A DNA stretch of 64,000 bases from Ferrigenium kumadai (GTDB taxonomy: Bacteria > Pseudomonadota > Gammaproteobacteria > Burkholderiales > Gallionellaceae), in the NCBI RefSeq assembly GCF_018324385.1, contig NZ_AP019536.1, forward strand, positions 2,508,604 through 2,572,603, written 5' to 3'. Below, piece by piece: positions 28,102 to 36,939 of this stretch. The position numbers were made by a program, and so were the translations under genes. A model generated the notes under the pieces. The model had not been told where the DNA came from and did no database searches. It was given only the letters and a program-made list of their open reading frames with translations. Every line of letters begins with the position of its first letter. The first letter of the stretch is position 1.

Positions 28102-28838
28102 TGCATCTGCCCCAAATCGAATTCGGCAGCGGGAATCTTGCGTACCTTTACCGTGCCGAAATCCATCGTCGTTTCGGCATCGATCAACGCGTCGCGGATG
28201 GTCATGCGGCTAACAAAGGGGATGCGCTTCCCTTCGTATTCGATGGTATTGCCGTAATCGAAACGCGCGGTCTTCAGCAGCTTTCCGGATAGCGAATAGA
28301 ACTCGGCCTTGACGCCGACCTCGCGCCTGGCCGACACCCAGTAGCGCACGCGGTCGTAGGTGGCGCGCTTGTGTTTCGCCGTGAGTTCCAGAACGTGGCA
28401 TGCTTCGCCGTCCACTGTCTCCTCCCCTGCCAGTTGCGCCTCGTAATCGCCCGCGTAATTGGTGGCGGCGATATCGCCGTTGGAAGCCTGTCCGCTCATG
28501 CGCTTGCGCGGCGAGATGGGAATGGGCTTGGACAGGCCGGGACGGGTCAGCCACATGTTGCGCCCGACCTGCAACAGCTTCGAGCCCTTGAAGCGCACCG
28601 GCTCCAGCGTCTCGGCCACGCTGGCATCGTCCACCGCGCGCACTTCCAGGCGCTGCTCGTCGGACACCTTGGCACCGTCACGCGACACCAGCCTGATTTC
28701 CCAGACGATGCCCGGCAAGCCGCCCCCGCGCGCGCGGTCGGCGTGCTGCAGCAGGGATTGCGCGTCCGGCGCGGCGAAAGCGGAAAGGCTGACGCTGAAC
28801 AGCAGCACCGCGAGCAGGTTTCTCAGAATAGATTTCAT
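28098..28838 (-). CDS. LolA-like outer-membrane lipoprotein-sorting protein
   Basis: This 246-residue periplasmic protein has a signal peptide (cleavage after AFA, residue 22) and matches the outer-membrane lipoprotein-sorting family (a LolA/LolB-type open beta-barrel): a first DAQSLLQHADRARGG helix, then repeated strands with KGSKLLQVGRNMWLTRPG, GEEVDGEACHVLEL-like GEETVDGEACHVLELTAK, and YWVSARREVGVKAEFYSLSGKLLKTARF. Such proteins bind acyl chains in a hydrophobic cavity. The ATG at 28838 starts the signal; the longer reading overlaps the permease gene. It sits between the permease and the outer-membrane barrel, the right place for a periplasmic carrier. Confidence 0.85.
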   Translation of the reverse strand: MKSILRNLLAVLLFSVSLSAFAAPDAQSLLQHADRARGGGLPGIVWEIRLVSRDGAKVSDEQRLEVRAVDDASVAETLEPVRFKGSKLLQVGRNMWLTRPGLSKPIPISPRKRMSGQASNGDIAATNYAGDYEAQLAGEETVDGEACHVLELTAKHKRATYDRVRYWVSARREVGVKAEFYSLSGKLLKTARFDYGNTIEYEGKRIPFVSRMTIRDALIDAETTMDFGTVKVRKIPAAEFDLGQMQ

Positions 28839-28848
28839 TGGGATTCCT

Positions 28849-30111
28849 TCATACATGTCCCAGCGCATCGATGATTGCCTGCCTGGCCGCACGTCTGGCG
28901 GGCAGATAAGCTGCCAGCGTTCCTACCGTGCCCATCAGGGCAAAGGTGAACAGCACCCGTCCGTAGTCCATGTCCACCAGCAAGGGAACCGGGCTGGCGC
29001 TATTGGGCGGCACATAGGAAATATTGGCGACATTGATGCCCCAGCGCACGCCCAGCGTGATGAGCAACCCGACGGTGCAGCCGATCAGCGTGAGCAGCAT
29101 CGATTCGGTGGTGAACAGGCGCACCACGCCGCTGCGCTTCAGGCCGATGGCGCGCAGGGTTCCGATCTCTCGGGTTCGCTCGACCACGGTCATGCCCATC
29201 GAGTTCGCCACGCTCATTACCACCACGGTCAACACGATGGAAAAGATGAAACCGAAGATCATGTCGAACATCCCGTGTACCTGGTTGTAGAAATCCGAAA
29301 GCTCCTGCCAGGTCATGATCTCGACATCGAATCCGGCAGCGTGCAGTTTTTCGCTCAGACGGGTGCGCATCGCTTCGGTCTGCGCCATATCATCGAGCAG
29401 GATGGTCAGTCGATCCGCACGCCCTTCGGCATCCAGCAGCGATTGCGCCAACGCCAGCGACACGAAGGCGAATTTGTCGTTGCTGCCCGCATTGCCGGTA
29501 TTGAAGGTATGCCCCACGGTAACGTCGAGCGCGTTGGCCTGCCCGGTCAGGGTATTCACCAGCACCTGCGCCTGTTCACCGCCGGAGAGATGCAGCATCT
29601 CGACCAGCCCTTCGCTCAGCGCCACCACTTCGGAATGCGCTGGATCGAGCTTCTTCTTGAAGTTGTCGTACAAACCGCTCTTCTTTTCGCGCTCGGTCAA
29701 CACGTCCTTCTGCAGGTATTCCATCGCGGACGGGGCTATGCCTTCAGCGATGAAGATGGTGCTGGCGCGCCCGTTGCTAACCAGGCCGCTCAGCGCCAGT
29801 CGCGGCGCAACCAACACCACATGCGGTTCGTCCTTCAGCAGTCTGGTGATGGTCGCCACCTCATTCGCGGTGAGCAGGTAACGCTCGGGGTCGAGCTTGC
29901 CTTCCTTGCGCATGCCGCGCTTGTTCAGGGTCAGGTGCCCCAGCATCTCGCTGTGTACGGCTCCGCGCGCCATCCCGTCGTAGACGTTGTGTGTGTAACC
30001 GGCGAACAACGCGATGGCGGAAAAACCGAAGGCGATGGCCAACAGCGTCACCAGGGAACGGCGGCGGTTGCGCAGAAGTCCGCGCAGGGCAAGTTTGAAC
30101 AGGTTCCTCAT
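28849..30111 (-). CDS. ABC transporter permease, FtsX/LolE-MacB type
   Basis: This 420-residue inner-membrane protein has the FtsX/MacB permease layout: one N-terminal membrane helix (residues 18-40), a large periplasmic domain (about 45-270) and three C-terminal helices (about 280-410). The motif MTVVERTREIGTLRAIGLKR, which contacts the ATPase, is well conserved. Members of this family do not import; they extract lipoproteins, or drive periplasmic proteins mechanically. It overlaps the ATPase gene (ATGA) and precedes the LolA-like gene by 10 bases. A single permease implies a homodimer. Confidence 0.92.
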   Translation of the reverse strand: MRNLFKLALRGLLRNRRRSLVTLLAIAFGFSAIALFAGYTHNVYDGMARGAVHSEMLGHLTLNKRGMRKEGKLDPERYLLTANEVATITRLLKDEPHVVLVAPRLALSGLVSNGRASTIFIAEGIAPSAMEYLQKDVLTEREKKSGLYDNFKKKLDPAHSEVVALSEGLVEMLHLSGGEQAQVLVNTLTGQANALDVTVGHTFNTGNAGSNDKFAFVSLALAQSLLDAEGRADRLTILLDDMAQTEAMRTRLSEKLHAAGFDVEIMTWQELSDFYNQVHGMFDMIFGFIFSIVLTVVVMSVANSMGMTVVERTREIGTLRAIGLKRSGVVRLFTTESMLLTLIGCTVGLLITLGVRWGINVANISYVPPNSASPVPLLVDMDYGRVLFTFALMGTVGTLAAYLPARRAARQAIIDALGHV

Positions 30112-30809
30112 ACCGTCACCTCATCGCTCACGATGTTGCCGTCGCGCAGCAGGATCTTCCGGTCCACATGATCAAGGAGGCGCTGGTCGTGTGTGGTAAA
30201 AACGAAAGTCACCTTGCGTGCGCGATTCATCTCGCGCATCAGGTCCACCACCATGCGGCTGTTTTCGGAGTCCAGGTTCGCCGTCGGTTCGTCGGCGATG
30301 ACCAGCTTGGGTTCGACTACCAGCGCCCGTGCGATAGCGACACGCTGGCGCTGGCCGCCGGAAAGTTTGTCGGGCAACGACTTCATGAATCTCTCCAGTC
30401 CCACATCCACCAGAGCCGCTGACGCGCGATTACGCGCTTCATGTTCGGCCACTCCCTGTATCTGCAAGGGCAGCATCACGTTCTCCAGCGCGGAAAGCAC
30501 CGGCACGAGATTGAAGTTCTGGAACACGAAGCCGATCTTCTGTCCGCGGAAATCGGTGAGCTCGTCGTCCGCCAAGCCGCACGTGTCCTGCTCGTCGAAA
30601 TGCACCTCGCCCTCGGTCGGCGAGTCGATCAGGCCGATGATGTTCATCAAGGTGGATTTGCCGCTGCCGGACGGCCCCCACACCGCAAGGAACTCGCCCG
30701 CATGGATGTCCAGCGAGATGCCGTGCAACGCATCGATGGTGGTCTCGCCCAGCAGGAAGCGGCGGCGGATGTTGCGCAATCTGAGTATGGGAGGATGGCT
30801 TTCGATCAT
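30108..30809 (-). CDS. ABC transporter ATPase, LolD/MacB type
   Basis: This 233-residue ATPase has Walker A GPSGSGKST (residues 45-53), signature LSGGQRQRVAIARAL, Walker B LVIADEPTANLDS and the switch histidine in FTTHDQ. It belongs to the LolD/MacB/FtsE branch that pairs with FtsX-like permeases. It overlaps the permease gene and follows the DUF2141 gene by 7 bases. Together they should form a mechanotransmitting ABC complex in the inner membrane. Confidence 0.95.
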   Translation of the reverse strand: MIESHPPILRLRNIRRRFLLGETTIDALHGISLDIHAGEFLAVWGPSGSGKSTLMNIIGLIDSPTEGEVHFDEQDTCGLADDELTDFRGQKIGFVFQNFNLVPVLSALENVMLPLQIQGVAEHEARNRASAALVDVGLERFMKSLPDKLSGGQRQRVAIARALVVEPKLVIADEPTANLDSENSRMVVDLMREMNRARKVTFVFTTHDQRLLDHVDRKILLRDGNIVSDEVTV

Positions 30810-30816
30810 ATCGGCC

Positions 30817-31236
30817 TCACTTCAAATGAATGGATTGCGCAACCGTGCCATCGCCCAGCTCGAATGCAGCCTCGGCAAAACCGGGCGGCCCGAACCGGCC
30901 GCGCGCATTGTTGGAAAAACCGTAGATTTCGGTAGGCACGCCCAGGAAGTTCCTGTCCAGCCTGCCGTTCCGGTTGTTGTCGGCATAGACTGCCACGGCA
31001 TATCTCCCCGACGGCAGATCGGGCAACAATACGATCAGCCGGTCGCTCGAGGCCTCGCTTGCCGTGCCACGATAAAACTTCTCGCCGCGGGGAAATTGTT
31101 CCGGCGCATTGGCGGAATAGACCGCTACCCGTATCTGGCTGCCGGCCAGCCCCTGGCCATAAAGCTCCAGTTTGAGTTCTCCTGCCTGGGTATAGGTCGC
31201 AATCAGTAACATGGCAAGGATAGCCAGCCGCTTCAT
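30817..31236 (-). CDS. DUF2141 secreted protein
   Basis: This 139-residue protein has a signal peptide (cleavage after TQA, residue 18) and one DUF2141 domain: LKLELYGQ, VAVYSANAPEQFPRGEKFYRG, LPSGRYAVAVYADNNRNGRLDRNFLGVPTEIYGFSNN. The D-N-x-N-G-x-L-D stretch looks calcium-binding and the fold is predicted to be an Ig-like beta sandwich. Function is unknown. The ATG at 31236 has GGAGAA upstream. It is the first gene of the DUF2141-ABC-permease-LolA-like-barrel set, directly behind the LytTR-like repeats. Confidence 0.88.
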   Translation of the reverse strand: MKRLAILAMLLIATYTQAGELKLELYGQGLAGSQIRVAVYSANAPEQFPRGEKFYRGTASEASSDRLIVLLPDLPSGRYAVAVYADNNRNGRLDRNFLGVPTEIYGFSNNARGRFGPPGFAEAAFELGDGTVAQSIHLK

Positions 31237-31305
31237 GGGTTCTCCAGTGGTTATCGGATAGCTCACACTCTAGGCGTCCCCATCCTTCAACGGGAGAATA
31301 ATGCG

Positions 31306-31335
31306 ACGAACCGCATGAAACAGGGAGCGAACCGC
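31306..31335. promoter_or_regulatory. Paired direct repeats, candidate LytTR regulator binding site
   Basis: ACGAACCGC (31306-31314) and GCGAACCGC (31327-31335) are direct repeats with start-to-start distance 21 bp and a 12-base spacer, two helical turns. Read toward the operon they are GCGGTTCGC and GCGGTTCGT; the latter overlaps CGGTTCGTC, which differs by one base from the AlgR core CCGTTCGTC. LytTR proteins bind just such paired 9-bp repeats. The site is 70-99 bases before the DUF2141 ATG, and no strong -10 is obvious, which would suit an activator. Confidence 0.6.
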
Positions 31336-31438
31336 TTGTGACACCGGAATATTCGCAGACCCCACTACGGCTTTCTGCGTATTTTCCCGGACATCGATTC
31401 CATTTAAGGTGGAGCCGAAACAACCTCCAGCCACCGCC

Positions 31439-31783
31439 ATGAAACTGCACATCAAGCGCGCCTACGACGCGCCCGAAAAAGCCGACGGCACCCGGATTCT
31501 CGTGGACCGCCTGTGGCCGCGCGGCCTGGGCCGGGACAAGGCAGCCATAGATCTCTGGCTCAAGGACGTCGCGCCCTCAACCGAACTGCGGCAGTGGTAC
31601 GCGCACGAGCCCGAGCGGTGGCCGGAATTCCGGCGCCGTTACTTCGCGGAACTCGACCGGCACCCGGAGGTTGTCGCCGAACTGCGGGCCGCTCTCGGCA
31701 AGGGAAGCGCTACGCTCCTTTATGCGGCCAAAGATACCGAGCACAGCAACGCGCAGGCCCTGCTGGAGTATCTCCAGCCCTGA
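31439..31783 (+). CDS. DUF488 family protein (YeaO-like)
   Basis: This 114-residue protein matches the YeaO branch of DUF488: IKRAYDAPEKADGTRILVDRLWPRGLGRDKAAIDLWLKDVAPSTELRQWYAHEPERWPEFRRRYFAEL, with the family-typical RLWPRG motif. Function is unknown; it is a small soluble protein. The ATG at 31439 gives the usual MKLHIKRAYD start. It is divergent from the DUF2141-ABC operon, and the LytTR-like repeats lie 104 bases upstream of it too, so it could share their control. Confidence 0.88.
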   Translation: MKLHIKRAYDAPEKADGTRILVDRLWPRGLGRDKAAIDLWLKDVAPSTELRQWYAHEPERWPEFRRRYFAELDRHPEVVAELRAALGKGSATLLYAAKDTEHSNAQALLEYLQP

Positions 31784-31924
31784 CGTTCCACGGAAAAATA
31801 CGCAATTACACGAATATCTTTCTGGATAGAAACTTTCTATGATCGGGACTGCGCTAATTGCCGCCTATAGGCCGACACAGCATTCACATACGGAACCAAC
31901 GAAGTTCATACAGGAGGTGTCATC

Positions 31925-32377
31925 ATGAAAAAATTTCTGACCATGCTTTTCATCGCGATCCTGGCAGTAACCATGTCTGCCTGCCAGACTAAGGAGCAGG
32001 GCGGCGCCGTCGTAGGCGGCGTTTTGGGCGGGGTGCTGGGGAACCAGGTTGGACAAGGATCAGGACGAACCGCCGCCATCATCGCCGGAACGCTGCTCGG
32101 AGCCTACGTGGGTAGCGAGATGGGGCGTTATATGGACGAGAACGATAATCGCAAGGCCGAGTCCGCGCTGGAATACAACCGCGACCATCAGTCCAGCACC
32201 TGGCATAACCCGAACACGGGTGCCGATGTTTCCGCAACGCCGACCAGTACCTACCAATCCGCCAGCGGCGAAAACTGTCGCGAGTACCAGACCACCGTCA
32301 CGGTCAACGGCAAGAAGGAAAAGGCTTATGGAACCGCCTGCCGCCAGCCGAACGGCTCATGGAAGGTGATCAACTAA
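31925..32377 (+). CDS. Glycine-zipper lipoprotein, 17-kDa surface antigen family
   Basis: This 150-residue protein has a lipoprotein signal (VTMSAC, Cys20) and a glycine-zipper helix pair (GGAVVGGVLGGVLGNQVGQGSGRTAAIIAGTLLGAYVGSEMG, residues 26-67), followed by a C-terminal domain with CREYQTTVTVNGKKEKAYGTACRQPNGSWKVIN, whose two cysteines may form a disulfide. This is the RT0821/Lpp0805 or rickettsial 17-kDa antigen type of outer-membrane lipoprotein; a structural envelope role is likely. A very good ribosome site (AGGAGG) stands 8 bases before the ATG. It is a single-gene unit. Confidence 0.9.
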   Translation: MKKFLTMLFIAILAVTMSACQTKEQGGAVVGGVLGGVLGNQVGQGSGRTAAIIAGTLLGAYVGSEMGRYMDENDNRKAESALEYNRDHQSSTWHNPNTGADVSATPTSTYQSASGENCREYQTTVTVNGKKEKAYGTACRQPNGSWKVIN

Positions 32378-32407
32378 GCTCTACCAGGCCCATTTGAGGC
32401 GCAAACC

Positions 32408-32430
32408 GGGGGGGGCCGCGAGGCTCCCCC
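32408..32430. terminator. GC-rich hairpin between the surface antigen gene and rsmI
   Basis: A run of G followed by GCC pairs with GGCTCCCCC across a GCGA loop, with one G-T pair. It lies between two convergent genes, but neither strand has a clear T-run, so termination efficiency is doubtful. Confidence 0.4.
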
Positions 32431-33305
32431 TAGTCATTTTCTTCGGTTGTTTTTTTCATTTGCAGCGCGAGCTGATACAGCTCGCTGCGGTTGGCACCGG
32501 TGATCTTAGCGGCCAGCTGAGCCGCCTGCTTGAGCGGCAACTCTTCGAGCAGCAGCGACAGCGTGGTGCGGCTTTCGGCCGACAAGCCCTCCTGCGGCAC
32601 GGCACCCGAGACCAGCAGCACGAACTCGCCGCGCTGGTTGTTCGGGTCGCGGTTCAGCCAGTCCAGCGCCGCGCCCAATGCACAACGATGGATGCTCTCG
32701 AACAGCTTGGTAACCTCGCGCGCAAAGACGATCTCGCGCTCCGCGCCAAACACGGCTTGCAGGTCGGCCACGCATTCGAGAATGCGGTGTGGAGCTTCGT
32801 AGAACACCAATGTGTAGGGATGCTCTGCCAAAGGTTGCAGCGCGCTGCGGCGCGCGGCTGCCTTGTTGGGCAGGAAGCCGTAGAACAGGAAATGCGGGCT
32901 GTTCAGGCCGGAGGCCGACAGCGCCGAGACCGCCGCACTCGCGCCGGGAATGGGAACGACTCGCAGCCCCGCCTCCAGCACGGCCTGCACCAGCAACGCG
33001 CCGGGATCGCTGACCGCGGGCGTGCCCGCATCGCTGACGAAGGCCACGCTCTGCCCGGATTGCAACAGCGCGACGATCTTTTCAGCCGCGCCGCGCTCGT
33101 TGTGCTGGTGCACCGCCATCAGCCGGTTCGCGCTGATGCCGTGGTGAGACAGCAGGTGCGCGGTGTTGCGCGTGTCCTCCGCCGCGATCACGTCCGCCGC
33201 GCCCAGCACCTCCAGCGCGCGCAAGGTGATGTCGCGCAAATTCCCAATCGGGGTGGCAACTACATATAATGCGGCTTCCAATTTTTGTGGATGTGAATGA
33301 TGCAA
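32430..33305 (-). CDS. rsmI: 16S rRNA (cytidine1402-2'-O)-methyltransferase RsmI
   Basis: RsmI methylates the ribose of C1402 in the decoding centre of 16S rRNA. The 291-residue length fits E. coli RsmI (286). TPIGNLRDITLRALE, AAEDTRNTAHLL, FVSDAGTPAVSDPG, PIPGASAA and FYEAPHR are the tetrapyrrole-methylase-fold signatures. The start is uncertain: TTG at 33305 gives the longest protein and overlaps the divergent lpoA start, while TTG at 33281 would avoid that. There is no ATG near the N-terminus. As in E. coli, it is divergent from lpoA. Confidence 0.94.
   Translation of the reverse strand: MHHSHPQKLEAALYVVATPIGNLRDITLRALEVLGAADVIAAEDTRNTAHLLSHHGISANRLMAVHQHNERGAAEKIVALLQSGQSVAFVSDAGTPAVSDPGALLVQAVLEAGLRVVPIPGASAAVSALSASGLNSPHFLFYGFLPNKAAARRSALQPLAEHPYTLVFYEAPHRILECVADLQAVFGAEREIVFAREVTKLFESIHRCALGAALDWLNRDPNNQRGEFVLLVSGAVPQEGLSAESRTTLSLLLEELPLKQAAQLAAKITGANRSELYQLALQMKKTTEEND
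33265..33270 (+). promoter_or_regulatory. -10 element for the lpoA-yraN operon
   Basis: A perfect TATAAT at 33265-33270 lies 26 bases before the lpoA ATG and inside the 5' coding part of the divergent rsmI. The -35 is poor (TCCCAA at 33242-33247, 17-bp spacer). Confidence 0.4.
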
Positions 33306-34433
33306 CGCGTATTCCTCTGGTTTTCGGCTTTGCTCGCACTATACGTGAGCGGTTTTGCTTGCGCCACCGAGCCGCCACTGCCGCCAGGAGACGAAAAACC
33401 CGCACCGCACATCGCACTGTTGCTGCCGCTGAAGTCCGCCACTTTCGGCCCCGCCGCCGATGCGGTGCAGCAGGGCTTCCTCGCCGCGGCAGGCGTGGAG
33501 ATCACCAATCCGCAGAGTCTGCCCGTGCGCGTGTATGGCTGTTTCGACGAGGGCAACGACATCGTGACGATGTACCGCCGCGCCATCGCCAACGGCGCGC
33601 GAGCCGTGGTCGGGCCGCTGACACGCAAGGGCGTCAACACGCTGGCCGCAGAAAAAGACCTTATCGTCCCGACGCTGGCGCTGAACGTGGCCGATCAGGC
33701 TGCCGCGCCGCAACTGTATTTCTTCGGCATGGCGGTGGAAGCGGAAGCTCGAGAGATCGCGAATCTGGCCAAGCGCCAGAACCTGCACCAGGTCATCGTC
33801 ATCACCACCCACACGCAACTGGCCAAGCGCTTGCAGTTCGCCTTCGAAGAGAAGTGGGTCACGGACGGTGGCGCGATCCTGCGCGAGATCGAATTCAACA
33901 GCGACCCGGTGGTGTTCGCCGATGTCGCCGTCAAGCCGGACACCCTGGTGTTCCTCGCCGCCGATGCGGCAACGGCACGGCAGATCCGCCCTTACCTCCC
34001 GAACAGGCTGCCCATCTACGCCACCTCGCAGATCTTCGTCGGCAACACCGAGACGCTCATCAATTACGATCTGGACGGCATCCGCTTCGTCGACATGCCC
34101 TGGCTGCTGGAACCAGACCATGCGGCGGTGATGAGCTATCCGCGCGCCGCCCCCCCGCTGCCCGCTGACCATGAGCGCTTCTACGCGCTGGGCATCGACG
34201 CCTTCCGCCTGGTCCAGTTGCTGATTGCCAAAAAAGCCGAGATTTCCATGCCGCTGGACGGGGTGAGCGGGCATATCGATCTCGATGGCCACACCTTCCT
34301 GCGCACGGCGATCCCCGCGGTGTTCGTGCAAGGGCATGCGCAGCTTCCCGACGCACCGGTCGTCCCCATTGCGCCGATGTTCCCCGGCCTGGTACCGACT
34401 TCGGCCGTTCCCGAGGCTGCTCCCCCGCAATGA
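33297..34433 (+). CDS. lpoA: Short LpoA-family penicillin-binding protein activator
   Basis: This 378-residue protein matches the C-terminal periplasmic-binding-protein-like domain of LpoA, the outer-membrane activator of PBP1A: HIALLLPLKSATFGPAADAVQQGFLAA, GARAVVGPLTRKGVNTLA, LDGIRFVDMPWLLEPDH. E. coli LpoA has 678 residues with an N-terminal TPR domain, which is missing here. The signal region (LYVSGFACATEPP) is not a good lipobox (Gly at -3), so it may be processed by signal peptidase I rather than lipidated. Synteny (rsmI-lpoA-yraN-diaA-dolP) supports the name. The start overlaps the divergent rsmI start; ATG at 33300 is an alternative. Confidence 0.85.
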   Translation: MMQRVFLWFSALLALYVSGFACATEPPLPPGDEKPAPHIALLLPLKSATFGPAADAVQQGFLAAAGVEITNPQSLPVRVYGCFDEGNDIVTMYRRAIANGARAVVGPLTRKGVNTLAAEKDLIVPTLALNVADQAAAPQLYFFGMAVEAEAREIANLAKRQNLHQVIVITTHTQLAKRLQFAFEEKWVTDGGAILREIEFNSDPVVFADVAVKPDTLVFLAADAATARQIRPYLPNRLPIYATSQIFVGNTETLINYDLDGIRFVDMPWLLEPDHAAVMSYPRAAPPLPADHERFYALGIDAFRLVQLLIAKKAEISMPLDGVSGHIDLDGHTFLRTAIPAVFVQGHAQLPDAPVVPIAPMFPGLVPTSAVPEAAPPQ

Positions 34434-34771
34434 ACGACGGCGCGCTGGCCGAACAATGGGCGGCGCAATACCTGCAGCGGCAGGGGCTCAAGCCGGTCGA
34501 GAGCAACTACCGCAGCCGCTTCGGCGAGATCGACCTGATCATGCGGGACGGCGCGACGCTGGTGTTCGTCGAGGTGCGCCTGCGGCGCAACGGCGATTTC
34601 GGCGGCGCGGCGGCCAGCATCGATGCGCACAAGCAGCAGCGTCTCATCCGCACCGCGCAGCAATATCTCGCAAGCCTCCCCCGACTTCCGCCGTGCCGCT
34701 TCGATGCCCTGCTGATGGATGATGCGCAGGGACGCAACGCGCAGTGGCTCCGAAATGCGTTCGAAACCTGA
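34430..34771 (+). CDS. yraN: YraN family nuclease-fold protein (UPF0102)
   Basis: This 113-residue protein matches UPF0102/YraN, with a restriction-endonuclease-like core: GALAEQWAAQYLQRQGLKPVESNYRSRFGEIDLIMRDGATLVFVEVRLRR. The GEIDLI...VFVEVR part corresponds to the D-ExK-type catalytic pattern, although the usual Lys after VEV is replaced by Arg, so activity is uncertain. The start overlaps the lpoA stop (ATGA). A 122-bp repeat element separates it from diaA. Confidence 0.92.
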   Translation: MNDGALAEQWAAQYLQRQGLKPVESNYRSRFGEIDLIMRDGATLVFVEVRLRRNGDFGGAAASIDAHKQQRLIRTAQQYLASLPRLPPCRFDALLMDDAQGRNAQWLRNAFET

Positions 34772-34810
34772 TTGGGTTAATATTCGCGCTCATTACAAAT
34801 TGCGGGCGTC

Positions 34811-35519
<709 letters not shown>

Positions 35520-35521
35520 GG

Positions 35522-36088
35522 ATGCGGATTGTTTCCCTGTTGTTGCTGACGCTGCTGGCGGGTTCGCTGCAAGGCTGCTTTCCCGTGGTCGCCGCCGGAG
35601 TCGGCGCGGGCGTGATGATGGCCCAGGACAGGCGCACCAGTGGCGCCTACGTCGAGGACGAGGCGATCGAGACCAAGGCATTCGACCGCATCGGCAAGAT
35701 CTACAAGGACAAAGTGCACGTGAACGTCACCAGCTTCAACCGCAACGTCCTGATCAGCGGCGAAGTGCCGAGCGAAACGGTGAAGGCCGAGATCGGCAAG
35801 CTGGTCGCGGGTATCGAGAACGTGCGCAACGTCAACAACGAACTGGCGGTCTCCGGCGTCAGCTCGCTAACCTCGCGCAGCAGCGACAGCCTGGTCACCT
35901 CGGACGTGAAGCTGCGTTTCGTACAGGACAAGCGCTTCAATGCCGACCACGTCAAGGTCATCACCGAAAACGGCACGGTGTTCCTGATGGGCATCGTCAA
36001 GCACGCCGAAGCCGATGCCGCCACCGAAGTCGCCAGCACCACCGGCGGCGTGCAGCGCGTGGTGCGCCTGTTCGAATACCTCGATTGA
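35522..36088 (+). CDS. dolP: BON-domain outer-membrane lipoprotein (DolP/YraP-like)
   Basis: This 188-residue protein has a lipoprotein signal (SLQGC, Cys19), a short transmembrane-like glycine-rich segment ([20 protein letters not shown]) and two BON domains (about residues 50-115 and 120-185), ending in [14 protein letters not shown]. This is the DolP layout, an outer-membrane lipoprotein that supports envelope integrity and BAM function in E. coli. AGGAG lies 7 bases before the ATG at 35522; a second ATG at 35516 is too close to it. The stop overlaps the rfaE2 start (TGATG). Confidence 0.92.
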   Translation: MRIVSLLLLTLLAGSLQGCFPVVAAGVGAGVMMAQDRRTSGAYVEDEAIETKAFDRIGKIYKDKVHVNVTSFNRNVLISGEVPSETVKAEIGKLVAGIENVRNVNNELAVSGVSSLTSRSSDSLVTSDVKLRFVQDKRFNADHVKVITENGTVFLMGIVKHAEADAATEVASTTGGVQRVVRLFEYLD

Positions 36089-36573
36089 TGTATCCAGGTC
36101 CCGCCTTCGAACATAAGCTCTGCCGGCCCGAGAACTTCGCCGAGCGGGCCGCGCTGCTGCCGCGTCCGCTGGTGTTCACCAACGGCTGCTTCGACGTGCT
36201 GCACCGCGGCCACGTCACCTACCTCGCGCAGGCGCGCGCGCTTGGCGCCGCACTGATCGTCGGCGTCAACAGCGACGCTTCGGTGAAGCGACAGGGCAAG
36301 GGCGGCGACCGCCCGATCAACCCGCAGGACGACCGCATGGAAGTGCTTGCCGCGCTGGAGTCGGTCAGTCTGGTCGTGACATTCGACGAGGACACACCGC
36401 TGAACCTCATCCTCGCCTGCAAACCCGATGTGCTGGTTAAGGGCGGCGACTGGAAGCCGGAGAACATCGTCGGCAGCAAGGAAGTGCTGGCTTGGGACGG
36501 CCAGGTGCACAGCATCCCGTTCCTGCATGAACGCTCGACAACATCTTTGCTGAAGAAGATACGCTCGCTATGA
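36088..36573 (+). CDS. rfaE2: D-glycero-beta-D-manno-heptose 1-phosphate adenylyltransferase (RfaE domain II)
   Basis: This 161-residue nucleotidyltransferase makes ADP-heptose for lipopolysaccharide inner core. The cytidylyltransferase-like motif [31 protein letters not shown] and [15 protein letters not shown] are typical. In E. coli this activity is fused to a kinase in HldE; here it is a separate protein, as in many betaproteobacteria, and the kinase half is not in the window. It is coupled upstream to the BON lipoprotein gene and downstream to the DUF971 gene. Confidence 0.94.
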   Translation: MYPGPAFEHKLCRPENFAERAALLPRPLVFTNGCFDVLHRGHVTYLAQARALGAALIVGVNSDASVKRQGKGGDRPINPQDDRMEVLAALESVSLVVTFDEDTPLNLILACKPDVLVKGGDWKPENIVGSKEVLAWDGQVHSIPFLHERSTTSLLKKIRSL

Positions 36574-36932
36574 CCGCCACTCCGACCGAAATCACCCTGC
36601 ACCAGAAGTCGAAGACGCTGGAAGTCGCGTTCGACGATGGCGCACGCTACACGCTGCCGGCCGAATTCCTGCGCGTGTATTCGCCCTCCGCCGAAGTGCG
36701 CGGCCACGGCGAAGGACAGGAAGTGCTGCAGGTCGGCAAGCGCAACGTCGGCATCAGCGGCATCGAGCCAGTCGGCCAATACGCGATCAAGATCACGTTC
36801 GACGACGGCCACGATTCGGGGCTGTATTCCTGGGACTACCTGTACGGCCTCGGGCGCGACCAGGAGATACTCTGGCAGAATTACCTGAGCCGTCTGGAAA
36901 AAGCGGACGCATCGCGCGAACCGGCAAGATAA
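36570..36932 (+). CDS. DUF971 protein (gamma-butyrobetaine hydroxylase-like N-terminal domain)
   Basis: This 120-residue protein is a single DUF971 domain: [40 protein letters not shown], then [28 protein letters not shown]. The domain is also the N-terminal part of gamma-butyrobetaine hydroxylase and is linked to iron-sulfur or metal handling, but its role alone is unknown. Its start overlaps the rfaE2 stop (ATGA), and ubiE follows after 91 bases, a common betaproteobacterial neighbourhood. Confidence 0.9.
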   Translation: MTATPTEITLHQKSKTLEVAFDDGARYTLPAEFLRVYSPSAEVRGHGEGQEVLQVGKRNVGISGIEPVGQYAIKITFDDGHDSGLYSWDYLYGLGRDQEILWQNYLSRLEKADASREPAR

Positions 36933-36939
36933 AAACACC

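Noticed and set aside
31801..31924. Small RNA gene or riboswitch between the DUF488 and surface antigen genes
   Set aside because: No stable structure or terminator was found; only the strong ribosome site before the lipoprotein gene is evident.
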